Below, one piece after another: positions 33,620 through 46,479 of a stretch of DNA of 64,000 nt (position 1 is its first letter; each line of letters begins with the position of its first letter). The stretch lies in assembly GCA_034359265.1 (NCBI GenBank), contig CP136891.1:47608001-47672000 (forward strand), read 5' to 3'. The notes under the pieces are model-generated. The model ran no database searches. It was not told the DNA's origin and saw nothing but the letters and a program-made list of their open reading frames with translations. This DNA comes from Canna indica (lineage: Eukaryota; Streptophyta; Magnoliopsida; Zingiberales; Cannaceae). The translations under genes were made by a program, and so were the position numbers.

Positions 33620-34999
33620 CTACTTACTTGGATGAGTTCGTAGCTCCAATAATCAATCATTTGCTTGAAGTGTTCGAGAGGAATGTCTGTAAGACGATTT
33701 TTTATCCTTTCGTTGTTTGTTACGTAATTGTCAAAATGTTCCTTCTTGATTTTTGATTTGTGTTTCCTTCGAGCTTCATCCATAATTTTGAACACAACCC
33801 CTTTTCCTATTTTCGGAAGGATGAATTTTTTCTACAAAGTGAAGCAAAACAAGCATTAATATTAACATGCAGATGTAAATGAACAATATAAAACCTATCA
33901 TACATTGATATATTTCCATATGTCATCCTTGTTTAGTATGACCTTCTAATTGGTGTAAATCAAGGGACACCAATCTGAATTTCGTGTCATAGCTCCTAAA
34001 AATTGGCTCAAGTCTGAAACAGTTTTCTCATTGGGCCCAACTGGTTGTGCTTCACTATTGAAAATTATTTCTTGTCGCTCCTCTAGCGATCTTCCATGAA
34101 TTCTATAGCACATTGTCTTCCCTCTTGCTTTCTTTTTTGATATGCCTAATTGACATAACAATAACGATTTAAATATAAGCTAATTATAGAATTCCATATA
34201 ATGACATAATATACCTTCAGATGTATCATGTTTCGGCTCATCGGGTATATTGTACTCTTCCTCAACATTTGCTTCCTTTTCCAGCTCATCAAGTAGATTG
34301 TGTTCTTCCTCAACTTGTTCCATGTCTCTACAGTCCTCTTCTAGTTGATCTTCTTCTAGCACTTGCATACCCATCCTCTCACGATATTCAACCACTGACA
34401 TTGATGGACACAAAGGTGCAGTCTTTGTCTTCTTTGTTGCATACCCATCTCCTTGCTCATGGTTACCTCCTCTTTGTTGATCTTGAATGGTTTGCCTTTT
34501 TTGCTGCTGCACTTGGGTAGACCTTTGATCTTGAATGGTTGGCCTTTGTTGTTGCTGCACTTGAGAAGATCTTGTATTGGAATTGGAAAGAACTTGCTTC
34601 TGAGTAGAGGATGTGGGTTTAGTGATGGCTGCATTAATTGGTTTTTTTCCTCTATCTTGATTATCATTGGAAATGGCGTGCCTCATAGTAGAAACACTAG
34701 GTTGAGTGGGGATTGCATCCTTTGGCTTTTCATAGGGTGTTTTTTCTCTCTCATGCAAATTGATATTCTTCTTATTGGCCTCTGCAATTTGTGCAACTGA
34801 ACCATTCTTATTTTGTTGGGATACTGAAGCATATCTTTTCAGCACACTATGTTTGTTTCCAAGCTAACTCTTTGAATTTAACTTCTTATTTTGTTCTATC
34901 TTTTCACATTTAATTTTGTAATGCTTGGCCGCTAACTCTTTGCTTGACTTTGCTTGTAGTAGAAAGTCCACATCACTTCCTTGTATCATCTCACTGCAT

Positions 35000-35940
35000 A
35001 AATCATAGAAAACTTTTTAATTTTTCAATTTGCAAGTCTAACATATATTAATGAAAGATTTGAAGTGACAGCTTCTTAGAAGACAATAATTATTCATTGG
35101 GCATGCATGACAACATGATATCATTCATGTATGTTTCAAATTAAATCTTTAAGTAAATTTAAAGGCTGCAACAGTATTATGAACAAAGAAGCTCTCAATA
35201 GTAAAATTAATCATAGCATCAACAGTATATAAGGCTATATAAGACTGCAATAGTATATGAACAAAGAAACTCTCAACACTATATGAACATAACATCAACA
35301 AGATCCTGATATCAGGATACTAATACTAGTATGATATCAGGATATGATATTAGTATATGCTATATAGCCTTATACATATATGAGTATAAGACAGTATTAT
35401 GAACAAAGAAGCTCTTGATATAGCATATACTATGCACAGTATATAGCACAGTATAATATCATATCAGGATACTAATATCATATCAGCATCTTGATATAGC
35501 ATCTACTAATATCATATCCTGTTGCAGGATCTATATAAGACTGCAATAGTATATAGCACAGTATATAAGGCTATATAAGACTGCAATAGCATCCTGCAAC
35601 AAGATATGAACACTATATGAACATAGCATCAACAAGATCCTAACACTAGTATGATACTAGTATCATTGATATCACTGATATCAGGATCTCAATATCCTGG
35701 TACTGATATCGGGATACTGATATCAGGGTAGTATCCTGATATCAGGATAACGGTATCTGATATCAAATATCAAGATACTGATATCAGGGCAGTATCCTGA
35801 TATCAGTATCAGGATGCTGATATTTGATCATGGGGTTCTGTGAATTATGGTGAAGGGGCTACAAATTACTTATTTGATCATGGTTGATAGGGCACATTGC
35901 AATAAACTCTCAACACTATATGAAAAGGTAGTGAACAAAA
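35000..35940. repeat. CACTA intergenic region with GATATC/GTATCC cluster
   Basis: 35290-35540 mixes repeats of CTATATAAGACTGCAATAGTATA and GAACATAGCATCAACAAGATCC. 35640-35830 is an almost pure array of TGATATCAGGATACTGATATC-like palindromes, the same motif as the two clusters that flank the captured gene. It separates the transposase gene from the TnpA-like gene. No coding signal is seen. Confidence 0.65.
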
Positions 35941-35977
35941 TAAAATGACATCATGAAAATGCGGAAATACCGAAATA

Positions 35978-38900
35978 TCAATCAAAGTAGTCCCAAAGTG
36001 TGTCATCAAAGTCGGACTCTTCTTCTGACGCTATTTCATTTGAAACAGCTGAATAATTTTCAACAATGGTGGGCTCTATGTCGTCCCTTGCCCATTCAAC
36101 ATCAATTTCATCATCAGGCAAAGACAAATTAGCTGCTGGTTCAGATGACTCAATATTATATGTTTCTTTGGCACAATATGATAGGTCATTCACATTAGAA
36201 ATCTCTCTATGATTGGTCATAATGTAATACTTGTTGTCATTAGAGAGATCGCGAACATAGAAGCACTGTTGGACTTGAGAAGCGAGCACAAATGGATCAT
36301 CCATATAACATTTTTTATTGAAGTGAACATAAGTCAACCCATACTTTTCTGATTCTACTTCAAACCAATCACATCTAAACAAGACAAACTTGAAATTACC
36401 ATAATAGTCTAGCTCAATTATTTCATTAATTGCACCATAATAAGTAACTGCATTCGTCGTCGAATTTTGATCCTTACCACTAGCAAAGCTTTGAGTGATT
36501 GATACCAAAGTGACACCACTGTTTTGTGTCTTGCGACTTACATCACGCTGCCTAGTATGAAATTTACATCCATTGATGACATAATCCGAAAACCTTCTTG
36601 CAACTTTATTTGGGCCTCTACACAACTCCTTTAGCCGATCAGGGACATCCTCCTCCATTGCACAATTTTTAAACCACTCAATAAAATCATGACTTTGACT
36701 TTTTGCTTTGTTCCACTTTCTTCCTCTCTTCCGATTTATGACATTTTCATGTTCACTACATGAAAATTAGTTTGTTACAACAATTATTCAAATGAGTTTA
36801 TAAACAAATTTTTATAAACAATGAATAGTTATTTACCTAATGTAAGGCTGAACTTCATCACAATTGAACAAGATATACCGGTGAGCTTGGTTCTTTTCAT
36901 TATTGTCCATCGAAAATAAATTACCTTTTTTCTTCCCTCCTATAGGACGATCCAAGGGTAAAAAAAAGCTAGGAAGCTTAGCATCAAAAGACTCACATGT
37001 GTCGGCATTTCTTGTCACTCTATTCCACTGTGTTTCCACATTAGAGTTCATATAATTTGAGCAAAATGTTAAGCATTCCTCAACCAAGTATCCCTCAACT
37101 ATTGAACCTTCAGGAGGAGCTTCATTGCGCACGTAAGCCTTCAGCTTTCCCAACTCTCTTTCTGGTGAATACATCCACCGAGAATGAATAGGACCACCCA
37201 ATCTTATCTCATTTGGTTGATGAATGGACAAATGAAGCATTACATCAAAAAATGAAGGAGGAAAAATCCTCTCTCATTGGCAAAGTGTTTCAGCAATCTC
37301 AAATTCTAAGATCTCTAAATCATTCACATCAATAACTCTTTGACATATGGAACGCAAAAAAGAACATAGACGTGTCAAAGGATAGGCCACTTGGTGAGGA
37401 AGTGTGTTAATCATTGCTACTGGGAGCAAGTAGTGTAGCATGAAATGAGCATCATGACTCTTGTACCCTGAGACTTTCAAGCCATCTTGGTGAACACATC
37501 TTGAAATATTTGCTGCACAACCAGCGGGTAATTTTCCTTCCATGAGAACACTACAAAAAATAGACTTCTCATTTTTGTTCATGCGTTTGCATACTTTACT
37601 TTCTTGCCTTGATCCACTGGTTTCGGATGAAGTTTCTTTCTAATTCCCAACTCTTGCAAATCTAAACGGGCATTAACATGATCTTTTGTCTTCCCCGTTA
37701 TATCCAACAAATTCCCTATCATATTGTCAAATATGTTCTTTTCAATATGTATGACATCAAGGTTATGTCGTAGTCTATTATGCTTCCAATATGACAATAA
37801 AAAAAAATGGACTTCTTCTTCCAAGGACCATCAATGCTTTTCTTTTGCATCTTCCCAAATGAATTGACAAAGTCTTGCAACAAGTCCAAGATCTGTGTCC
37901 CTTCTAACAAATTAGGTGTCACACCCTAACTCAGGGTTGTGTGACCGGCCAGGGTCTACATACTACCCTGAAGCCTACTACCTACACTGACCAATGAGAA
38001 ACCAGAAACACATCAAATAAAAAGAAATCACAATGTAGTTTTATTTAAAGTTTCAAAAGTTCACAATTTTTTTGAAAAGAGAAGAGTAACTAACAACATC
38101 ACAAACTGAAACATCTCAAGTTCAAAGTTGAGTACAAGTTTAAAAGACAACAATTATCAGTGTAGGAAAATGAAAACATCTAGACTACTAGACTATGACT
38201 AAAGTACGTCACTACGAGATTGACACCATCGCCTGCCCTCCAGCTGCACCATGACGTCAAGCCTCAACTCACTGATCATGCTCTGCAAAACAAAAAGAAA
38301 TAAACCGTGAGTCCACTTGGGACTCAGTGAACGGTTCTTTCGAACCTCCACATAATCCCCTGTAAGCATGCATAAATATATATAAGGCAGCATAGTATAA
38401 AGTCAGGGAGGTAAGTTACTCTTGATGTGACAACCGACCCCAAGGGGTCGTCCTGAATAGACCATATATGTGAGGAACTCGCCATAATGACCTAACTAAG
38501 CCACATGGCATCCGGCCCTTAGGGCTTACTCATGGTCTAGAAAATTCGGCTATAACCAGCCCTACCATACAAGGTAGTAACATACTGGCCACTCGGGCCA
38601 CACAATACCAAGGTGAAATCAAGAAGTTGCCGGGCCATCGACTAGGATGGTCTGCTAGTCTCCGGACACCGTCTGGGGTAGGGATAGCTAGTCTCACCCA
38701 ACTGGGGTCTGACACCTAGCGAGCCCGCTGGTGATATTTCAAGACCCAATCACTAGCCGAGTCATGTATTTGTCATTCCGACTACTCATGCATCTCGGCA
38801 GACCATCACAATCACATTACACAAGCAAGTGTCTAGAGTTTCCTTATATAAAATCCCGGGTGTCTACCCGTACTCGGCCCTTGATTCCGGGCCAGTATCA

Positions 38901-41873
38901 TCCGTACCTTACTATACTCTAATTAAACCATGAGAAAGCATTCTAACTCATCTACATTCGAGTTTCCATAATTAACACGCACTTTAAAGTTTTCCTACTA
39001 TTCATCTAGTGTCATTTGCTACATTACACTAGCATGGGTTACCTGTCACAAGTGTAGAATGGTTATATATAGATGTGCTATAACTCTCAGGTGATAGGAA
39101 AGTTAACCCACCACTACTACCATAAATAAACATAAAAGTGCATCAAATAAGTAAGTAAATTCTGCATTTAACAAAAATTTCCAGCAAGGTAACATTAGAG
39201 CTATCATGGCAAAGCTCTACTAGGAATAGCAATTGATAAGGAAAAATATTGGAAGCAATTACTACTTCTTAATGTCGCTAAGTGTAGATGTACATATGCA
39301 TTAGGGTGGTGTTTTCCTTAGTTGGTGTCTTTCCTATTTCTCCTCTCAATTCGACTTGACGATCGAGGTGACCCTCACTTTCTAATGTTCAAATGTTTCT
39401 AAGTATGAAAACTAATTCTCTCTGATTACCTTTCCCCTACTTGGCTCGGCCGAACCTTGAGCAAGGCATGCCTTACTCGGCCGAGCCTACAAGGGTAGGA
39501 GAAGGTGATTGATCCTTGTTGTCTGATCACAACCTCTAGCATTTAACCTTATGAACTACCCTAGATGAATTGTAGACCAATCCTCTCCCCCTCACTATTC
39601 GGCCAGACCTTGATCAAGGCTTCCCTTGATCAGCCGAACACTAAAAACACCTAGGGAGAAAGAATCTCAAACAACTATGGCATCAATTGAATCGCGAATC
39701 ATACAAATTTAAATCTACACGAACTATAGGGGGGTTTAGGCCAAGCGAGGGAATTGGGGAAAAATTCAGCATGACCTTTCCCCTTTTCCCTCATCTAGCC
39801 GACCCCTAGATCTAAGAAAAACAACGCGGAAACATTCATCGTGATATTACAACATGCAATAAAAACCATAATCATCGAGGAAACCTCGGATTCACAAGAT
39901 CCGACGAGAGAAAACCCACAATTCACCAAATGAAGGGTCGGCCACATGCCTACCCATCTAACTAGGATCGACCACTCACCTTTGCTTGAGGAAGAAGAAG
40001 AATCAGACGTTGGCGATCTCGAATCTTTTGGCGTCGACGCGATTTCCGGACCGACCAAGATCCCTCCTCCCTCTTTCTCCCCTCTCTCTTGCTCGGGCTT
40101 TGTGCGGCTCCTAGATGAGCCGCACGGCTCAATGATGAGGGATTTTATTCCCTCATCTAAAATGCCTTATTTGCCCCTTACGACTTAACCTTGACTCGAC
40201 TCAGTCCGTGTCTAACTTGGGTTTCTATTCTATTCGCAACACGAGTCGATATTAACTTAATTAAAGCATCAATGCATAAAAGGAAAGGGTCATTTAACCA
40301 AATTTAAACTTCATACTTCATTAGTTGAGTTATACCTTCTACTCAAGGCAATTTCAGGCTTGACTCGACTAACCTCGGGTCCGACGCGCTGCACCAAAAT
40401 AGGTTTTTATATTAGGAAATTTTTTGGGTCTTACATTAGGAGCATGTCTATGTTCTTCTTTTCCATTGAAATCCCGTGTGTTTCTTCTATAATCATGACT
40501 CATCGGCAAGAAAACACGGTGATCCATATATATAACACATCTTTCGACTATGCTTCAGGTAAGCCGAATTAGTGTTATAATTACAAGATGGACATGCTAA
40601 TTTTCCCTTTGTGCTCCAACCACTCAACATAGCATATCCAGAAAAGTCGCTAATAGTCCATAAAAGGGCTGCTCGCAATTTAAAAGTTTGATTCTTTGAA
40701 GCATCATATGTGTCTACTCCCAGCTCCCACACAATTTTCAACTCTTCAACCAATGGTTGCAAGTACACATCAATATCAGTCCCGGGAGAGTGTGGTCCAG
40801 GGATAATTAAGGACAACATAAAATACTCAGACTTCATACATAACCATGGTGGAAGGTTGTATGACATAAGTATTACCAGCCATATACTATAAAAAATACT
40901 CATGGTCCTATATGGATTGAATCCATCGCTAGTCAACGCAAGTCTTATGTTGCGTGGGTCACTAGCAAAATCAGGATAACGCTCATCGAAGTCCTTCCAT
41001 GCTTCACCATCAGCAGGATGCCTTAACTTTCCATCTCTTGTCCGCTCTTCCTCTTGCCACCTCATTAAATTTGAAGTCCTCTCACACATGAACAACCTTT
41101 GAAGTCTAGGAATTAACAAGAAGTGTCTTAAGACTTTAGCCGCTACTTTGTGGCATTGCTTGGGATTTTCTAGCTCATTCTCTGCCTGAGAATTCTCAAC
41201 CCACCGTGAAGCACCGCAACGATGACAAGACTTGTCTTTCTCATGCTCTTTCCAATATAACATACAATTATTTGGACAAGCATCAATCTTTTTATAATCA
41301 AGGCCAAAGTCCCTTATCATGGCTCTTGTTTTATTAAAAGATTGGGGGATGTTCAAATTTGGCATAACTTCTTTTAGTAGCTCTAAGAGTGCATTGAATG
41401 ACACATTACTCCAACCAAAGAGACACTTCATCAAATATAACCGAATGGTGAAGGACAAAGTAGACAAATTTTTACAATCGGGGTACAATTTCTTGTTTGC
41501 CTCCTCTAATAAATTATAAAACTTTTTGGCATCTTCATTAGGACCCTCTGTAACTCCTTCTTCTTCTGCCACTTCTCTAAATCTATCATGCAACAACCCA
41601 TCCATATCATCCATGCAATTCTCCATCATCGATGTCATCCTCCTCCTCTGTGGGCATTGTTAACTCCTCACCATGGTTTACCCAAATAGTGTAGCCTTTT
41701 AGAAATCCATAGTCTATTAAATGTTCAAAGACTGCATCTTTTGTCAACCAATGACCATTACCACATTTAGCACAATGGCATAAAATCTCTCTTCCCTGAG
41801 ACCTTCCTTTATTATAAGTAAAATCGAGAAAACATTGGACACCATTGATATACTCCGCACTATATCTCGGCAT
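35978..41873 (-). pseudogene. CACTA TNP2-like transposase, split by a solo LTR
   Basis: From the N-terminus on the minus strand: the Transpos_assoc domain (41873-41610, CHCAKCGNGHWLTKDAV), then after a one-base shift the TNP2/Transposase_21 domain (41638-40490, with CPNNCMLYWKEHEKDKSCHRC, ALTSDGFNPYR and LLWTISDFSGYAMLSGWSTKG). The frame HRHAP|NLLEG continues across the solo LTR. Then come KSIDGPWKKKS, LRHNLDVIHIEKNIFDNMIG, DUF4218 (ISRCVHQDGLKVSGYKSHDA ... GGPIHSRWMYSPERELGKLK), and after an intron DUF4216 (YGAINEIIELDYYGNFKFVL, 36758-35978). Defects: the LTR insertion, a shift in an A run near 37800, a shift near 37590 and a TGA at about 37274 in place of LER. Confidence 0.88.
37917..40435 (-). 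mobile_element. Solo gypsy-type LTR (2.5 kb) in the CACTA transposase
   Basis: On the plus strand it runs from TGTCACACCC to GGGTCTTACA, so the element orientation is minus (TGTAAGACCC...GGTGTGACA). TTAGG flanks both sides (37912-37916 and 40436-40440). It is related to the solo LTR at 13034-15133 over most of its length. No internal genes remain. Removing it with one TSD copy leaves the transposase reading frame continuous. Confidence 0.9.
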
Positions 41874-41879
41874 TTGAAC

Positions 41880-43560
41880 TCATTTCTTATCCATTGATTT
41901 CACTTAACTACGGAAAGAAAAAAAATTAAATGGTAAGAAATGACAACACCAACTTGGTGAGTTATTTATAGAACTCCAAAACAGTGCAGCAAATATGATC
42001 ATCTTGATCTCAACATTAATTAAATTTAGTAGTAATCATGAGAAAAACACGTAGGACAAAGTGCTCATTTCCAAACACGTAGAACAAAGTATGAGAAAAA
42101 CTAAAGTGAATGTGATTGTCCTATGCTGAAGCTTACAATAGCAATAAAGTTCAAAATTATTTCATCCTTTATATATAACCAACTGAACATGATATACAAA
42201 TACTTTACTTCTTAAACACTGTTAAAAAATATATGTATATAAAAAGACCCTTAAAGTTCAAGATTTATTGCAGAGAAGGTTTGAACTCCATCATCTAGGG
42301 CCTAACTGGATTAAATGTAGATGACAAGAATAAAGGTGTTTGAAATTTGAATGTGGTTCTTAGCATGCATAAGAAGCTGAATGGAAATGGTTAATTAAGA
42401 TCAACATATCTACATTGCAACTAGGTTTTTACTTATGAAAAAGAAAGAAATCAATGTAGAATAGGAGAATAAGTTCTCATAGAGTCATCGGTCAATACTT
42501 TACTAATCTAGTATCAATAGACTTTTTTTTTGTTTTTAGTATATTCTTAACTACAATAGTATGCAAAGACATTAGCATTAGTCAAATTTGAACAAATTGA
42601 TGTGATATACCTTCTTGTGATAATTTATATCACTAGCAAATAACTATGGACCAAGTTTGATGTTGATTCATCAATAACAATCGGAAAACTTGAAGGTTCA
42701 AAATTGTAAGATAATTGAACATGTCCAAAACTATTAGTTATATATATGATCCCATATATTCGGATACCTTGGTAAGGATATCTGATACGCATAGAAAAAA
42801 GTGGTTTATAACCACTAGGATATAACATAGAATTTCTTTTACCTATAAGCTTAAATATTAAAAAATCCAAGATAAATCAAACGTGTGAAACTGAATATAA
42901 ATTCCTATGTCCTAGTTAGTAAACTACTAATAATCTTAAGCAGTAATCTCACTATAAGATCAGCTCAGAGTACAAACATATCAAATCACCTAATGATACA
43001 TAAAGTATGGAAACCATACATAACCAAGGAAATAAGTAGAAACAAATTCCAAAATCCAAATCCATGATGCTTCATTTGACATTTGTTGCAAAGTAAAACA
43101 CCTGAGGCACTGTCGCATTGCCGAGTGAGAATCGTTGGGTGTGGAGAGGCCGTGAAGAAGAGTCTTTGTTAGATTGTCGCGTTCCAGCCTACCGCGCGTG
43201 GAGAGGGACACCGAAAATGAGGCACTGGTGCTGGGAGGGAAATAGAGGGCGAGTGGAAGATTGAGATTAAAGGTTGCTAGTGTGAGAGAGTTGCTCTGGC
43301 AGAGGGTGAGAGGACTGCCTGAGGAGCAACAGCTCTGAAGAGGCTAGGTCTGGGAAAGGGCAAGAGGAGTTGAGGAGGAACGACGAATGAGAGTTGTTCA
43401 TGGGGGGAGAGAGATGGGCGAGCAGCCGGCGGGATTTTTGTCGGCAACAAGGGCGGGTAGAACTTTTATCAAGTGAGCTAGGGAAAAAAAGGGGGGAGCG
43501 GGCGGGAGTTTAGTCGAGGGAGGAAAAAAAATTTGAATTTAGGGAACGGTTCCCTAAAGT
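41880..43560 (-). other. Leader and first intron of the CACTA transposase gene (inferred)
   Basis: 43540-43103 on the minus strand is pyrimidine-rich and ends in CCTCAG|GTGTTTT, which looks like a non-coding first exon with a donor site. 43100-41880 would be its intron, AT-rich with no coding signal. An (AT)n run of about 68 bp at 43662-43729 lies just upstream, near where the promoter is expected. Confidence 0.4.
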
Positions 43561-43659
43561 CTTTAAGGTACGTGTATAATACTAAGTTTAATTTAAAATA
43601 TTTGCTAAAACCTATTAATTTAAGGTACGTGAATAATCCAATAACTGATTCACATATGC

Positions 43660-43661
<2 letters not shown>

Positions 43662-43729
<68 letters not shown>
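43662..43729. repeat. (AT)n microsatellite
   Basis: Uninterrupted AT dinucleotides, about 34 units, between the transposase leader and the 5' subterminal array of the CACTA element. Confidence 0.95.
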
Positions 43730-43732
<3 letters not shown>

Positions 43733-43879
43733 GTCTAGCTGGAGGAGAAAAAAGAGTGATTACATTTTGTTGGATAATTAAAAATATGACTTTTGTGTTA
43801 AGCGGTTATTGGATTATTAAAAATATTTTTAAACATAAATTAAGTATTAAACATAAATTTTGGAATGATTTTAGGTATT

Positions 43880-44164
43880 AGATTTAGGAACAGTTTTTTT
43901 TATTGTTCTGATTTTAGATATATAGGAACGGTTTTGGGGTATTTAACAGGGAATGGTTTTGTTTGTGTTCCTATAGTATACTAGCTAAGGGAACAGTCTC
44001 TAAAATCGTTCCCATATTTTGGCTAAATGAACGTTTTTTTTGTATTCCTATAGTATATATGTTAAGGGAACGGTTTCCAAAATTGTTCCTATAAGTGATG
44101 TATGGGAACACTTTTTTAGCCGTTCCCAAATGTGGCGTGACCATAAAGCCAAAATGTAGTAGTG
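43880..44164. repeat. CACTA 5' subterminal repeats
   Basis: Copies of GGGAACGGTTT and its inverse AAACCGTTCCCA(T/A)A lie between the AT run and the terminus. They are fewer and more diverged than at the other end. Confidence 0.75.
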
Positions 44165-44298
44165 AATTTAGCGCAATGTCGGTAATGGACTTCCCCTCCG
44201 AAGAAGATGAAGACAAGGAACATGAAGTCTACGACCTCACATCAAGTTCCTTCCGTCACAACCTCGCCAAGCTAGGTTATGTAAACCTAGTGATCTAG
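44165..44298 (+). other. Target DNA right of the CACTA element, acidic reading frame
   Basis: Reads FSAMSVMDFPSEEDEDKEH then EVYDLTSSSFRHNLAKLG before a stop. If the CACTA element and one TSD copy are ignored, the frame from 29240-29334 (ending SSEDEEKEQ) runs on without a stop. The product is not recognised. It could be an exon of an unknown gene, or part of a retroelement gag, since a copia LTR fragment follows directly. Confidence 0.4.
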
Positions 44299-44733
44299 GT
44301 GTGTGGTTTGAGTGGTAGTCTTGGTGAAGAGACTTAAAACCACTTGTGTGAGCTAGGTTAGGAGTGTTATTTAGGACTTGAGGTGGGAGAGTTCACTCGG
44401 TGTGAAGGCGGAGACTTTCGAGTGTGGAAGTGCCTTCGGAGAAGAGTGAAGGACTTTCCAGAGAAAAGTCCTCAAGTGTAAGAAACTCTTAATTTAGTGG
44501 ATTTATGTGTGAAATCCTAAGCACAGTGCTTAGGTAGTGGAGTAGGCGGTATTGCCGAACCACTATAAATCTTGGTGTGTTAGCATTGCTTTATTTAGTG
44601 TTGATTTCATTCTTGCTAGAGCATATACTCATAATTGAAATCAACAACTTGTTTAAAGAATTGAACTTAGCATAAAATTAGCGATACCACACTATTCACT
44701 CCTCCCTCTAGTGTAAATATTCAACTTACAACA
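44299..44733 (+). mobile_element. Copia LTR fragment (3' half)
   Basis: Shares with other LTRs here the order GAGGTGGGAGAG, TGTGGAAGTGCCTTCGG, GACTTTCC...AAAGTCC, CCTAAGC/GCTTAGG (44516-44534), TAGTGG...CCACTA and CACACTATTCACTCC, and ends near TTACAACA at 44733. Only the part downstream of the TATA box is present. Its left limit is uncertain. Confidence 0.7.
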
Positions 44734-46168
44734 TCAGCAACACATTATAGCGGAGGCTCTTGGTGGAGGAAGAGGAAAAAGCATTGCTAGGAAGACGTCC
44801 CAGGTCGGGGGGCAAGGTCGGGGACATCATCATGTTAACGGGCTGCCGACGGATAGTTGACGGGGGGATAGAATTGAGACAAATGTCAAAGTACATGATA
44901 CAATTTGTTAAAATGAATAAATTAACCACAAATGAGACAAAGTAAATAGTTCAAGATATATTTAGGTGTTCATGCCTGAGAGTCGAGGGTCTTCCGGTCT
45001 GGTTTGGTGTCTCTCCTTGTCTGGTTCAACGCCGACGGGGGGGGGGGCCTACAAAAGACACTCTAACGCTCAAGTTAGGGTGACTACAATGTAGAGGTTT
45101 ATGGAAATGAAACTTAAGTTAGCCAATGCATGTCGTGTCTATATATATTGTTGGTTTAAGTTTAGCCGATGCATGTCGTGTCTATATATATTGTTGGTCG
45201 AGGTGATCATGCTGTTTGGTAATCTCGCTAGGATTGTTGCCCAGAATGGGTCGAGGCCAATCCCGGAGATGGAGGGTTTACGATGGTATGTCCTTTGTGA
45301 TAAGGAAGGACATGGGAGTCCATGTATGGCCAAGTGGGTCCCCTAGATAGTGTCCTCTCGCCTGGCTTGGGTCTGCTTCAAGGGTGTTGTTTGGGCGGAG
45401 CCCTCCGGGTGGGACTGTGTGGTTAGGTTTGAGTTGATTTATGGGGCACTGCTGGGTTTGATCTGACCGGGCCCAATAGTTCTAGTCCAGTCCGCAACCT
45501 CGGGCTCGATCGAAATCCAGAGAACTGCGTGCCGAGCTCTTGAGTAGAGTTAACTTTCTTTTTGTGCCAAGCTCTACCATGTTACGCTTAGCTTTTCCAA
45601 AGGCAGAGTTGTTTTAAGTGGGCAGCAAAGCCAGGCTAGAACGTATGACTGTGAGGGTCGAATTGGAATGGTCGGCCATAGAGGCTGAACTAAAGCGAGC
45701 GGCTATAGAAACCGTGCTGGAGCAGGTGGTCGTAGAGGCCGAACTTGAGCAGGCGGTTGCGGAAGCCGAGCTAGAGTAAGCGATCGTGCAGGCCGAATTG
45801 GTAGATCTTTGTCGTGTCACTCCTGTGTCTCCTCGTCTTCTGTGCCTGCTATGGCGGCTTAATGGTGGAGTTTGTCTCCTTTCATGGCCCTTCTTGGTTG
45901 GTTTTCGCCTTTTTATTTTAAGGGATGATCATGGAGGAAAAGGCGCTTGCGCGTGCTTTGTCATTTTTTAGGAGGTCGTCGCCTTGGTGTTTGTTTGGAC
46001 GACCTAGATTTATCTCTAGTGTGATTGTTGGCCGTTCAATGAGGGGTTTATCGCCTCAATGCCTATAAGACATTTTTCTTTTCTGGTTCCAGGTGGAGTC
46101 ATTTGGCATGGCTCAAGTTAATTTTGTTAGTATGGTTGGGTGGAGCTTCCGGGCTTATCAGATTCTGG
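44734..46168 (+). mobile_element. Tat-type gypsy LTR or leader remnant, left of copia-2
   Basis: Contains CTACAAAAGACACTCTAACG then CTCAAGTTAGGGT, a motif seen at the leader/LTR of plant Tat-type elements, and short coding remnants. It continues after copia-2 at 55308, joined at the TSD TCTGG. A direct duplication of TGCATGTCGTGTCTATATAT lies at 45128-45190. No intact gene is seen. Assignment is by resemblance, not alignment. Confidence 0.45.
45636..45810 (+). pseudogene. Coiled-coil coding remnant with ten-residue repeats
   Basis: One frame gives AIEAELKRAA, IETVLEQVVV, EAELEQAVAE and so on, encoded by 30-base tandem units, broken by a TAG near 45778. It resembles the C-terminal coiled coils of proteins carried by some plant gypsy elements. 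The repeats make a functional inference unsafe. Confidence 0.45.
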
Positions 46169-46479
46169 CGTTGGCCAAAGGCTTTTTCCTTCATGCTCTA
46201 TTTCTCTTCATGATTATTTTGATGATAACAAACCAAATCTATCTAACCAAGTTCTTGAAGCATAAAGGTTGCAGGATCGATAAAAGACAAGTTAGTTTCA
46301 CGTCTTGCGACATCAATCTCGATACAATGACTCACAAGAGTTCGATGTGTGCACCAGAGATGGCTTCGACGAATCGAAAGAATATATGGAAAGTATTTCT
46401 TGTTGGAGCACGCTGAAGGGCGGAACCCGAAAACAAAGTGCGCAAGGAGAAGACCAAAAAAAGGAGAAGTTTCCAACCC

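Larger units (their letters stand above)
30218..34989 (-). pseudogene. CACTA TnpA-like gene (Transposase_24/Ptta type)
   Basis: The minus-strand start (MIQGSDVDFLLQAKSSKEL) is at 34989. The first exon runs to 34180, with one stop near 34865, a glutamine-rich part with QVQQQ and an acidic region with VVEYRERMGMQVLEED. The next exons are 34161-33946 (RIHGRSLEERQEIIFNSEAQPVGPN), 33840-33620 (KKFILPKIGKGVVFKIMDEA ... TDIPLEHFKQM, with a one-base shift), about 30800-30698 (SQVEMFVQTRTKD) and 30535-30218, a coiled coil (EESHAKIEERHAIMIEKQNQ). The family binds subterminal repeats. A 2.6-kb intron (about 33600-30850) holds the pseudouridine synthase fragment. Exon borders are approximate. Confidence 0.75.
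29335..44164 (-). mobile_element. CACTA (En/Spm) transposon, 14.8 kb, with captured gene fragment
   Basis: The ends are CACTACAACATTTT and AAAATGTAGTAGTG, inverted repeats with one mismatch. The flanking triplets are AAC and AAT, probably a 3-bp TSD with one change. Dense subterminal repeats occupy 29335-29915 and 43880-44164. Two genes typical of the superfamily run on the minus strand: a TNP2-like transposase (41873-35978) and a TnpA-like gene (34989-30218). A solo gypsy LTR (37917-40435) splits the transposase, and a host gene fragment (31204-32410) lies in a TnpA intron. This copy cannot make transposase, but its ends look usable. Confidence 0.92.

Noticed and set aside
35290..35540. Possible additional small LTR element between the CACTA genes
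   Set aside because: Repeats are short and irregular. I found no TG...CA ends, primer site or TSD.
30940..35830. Regularly repeated GATATC blocks as a possible CRISPR-like array
   Set aside because: Eukaryotic context, repeats and spacers are not of constant length, and spacers are themselves variants of the repeat.
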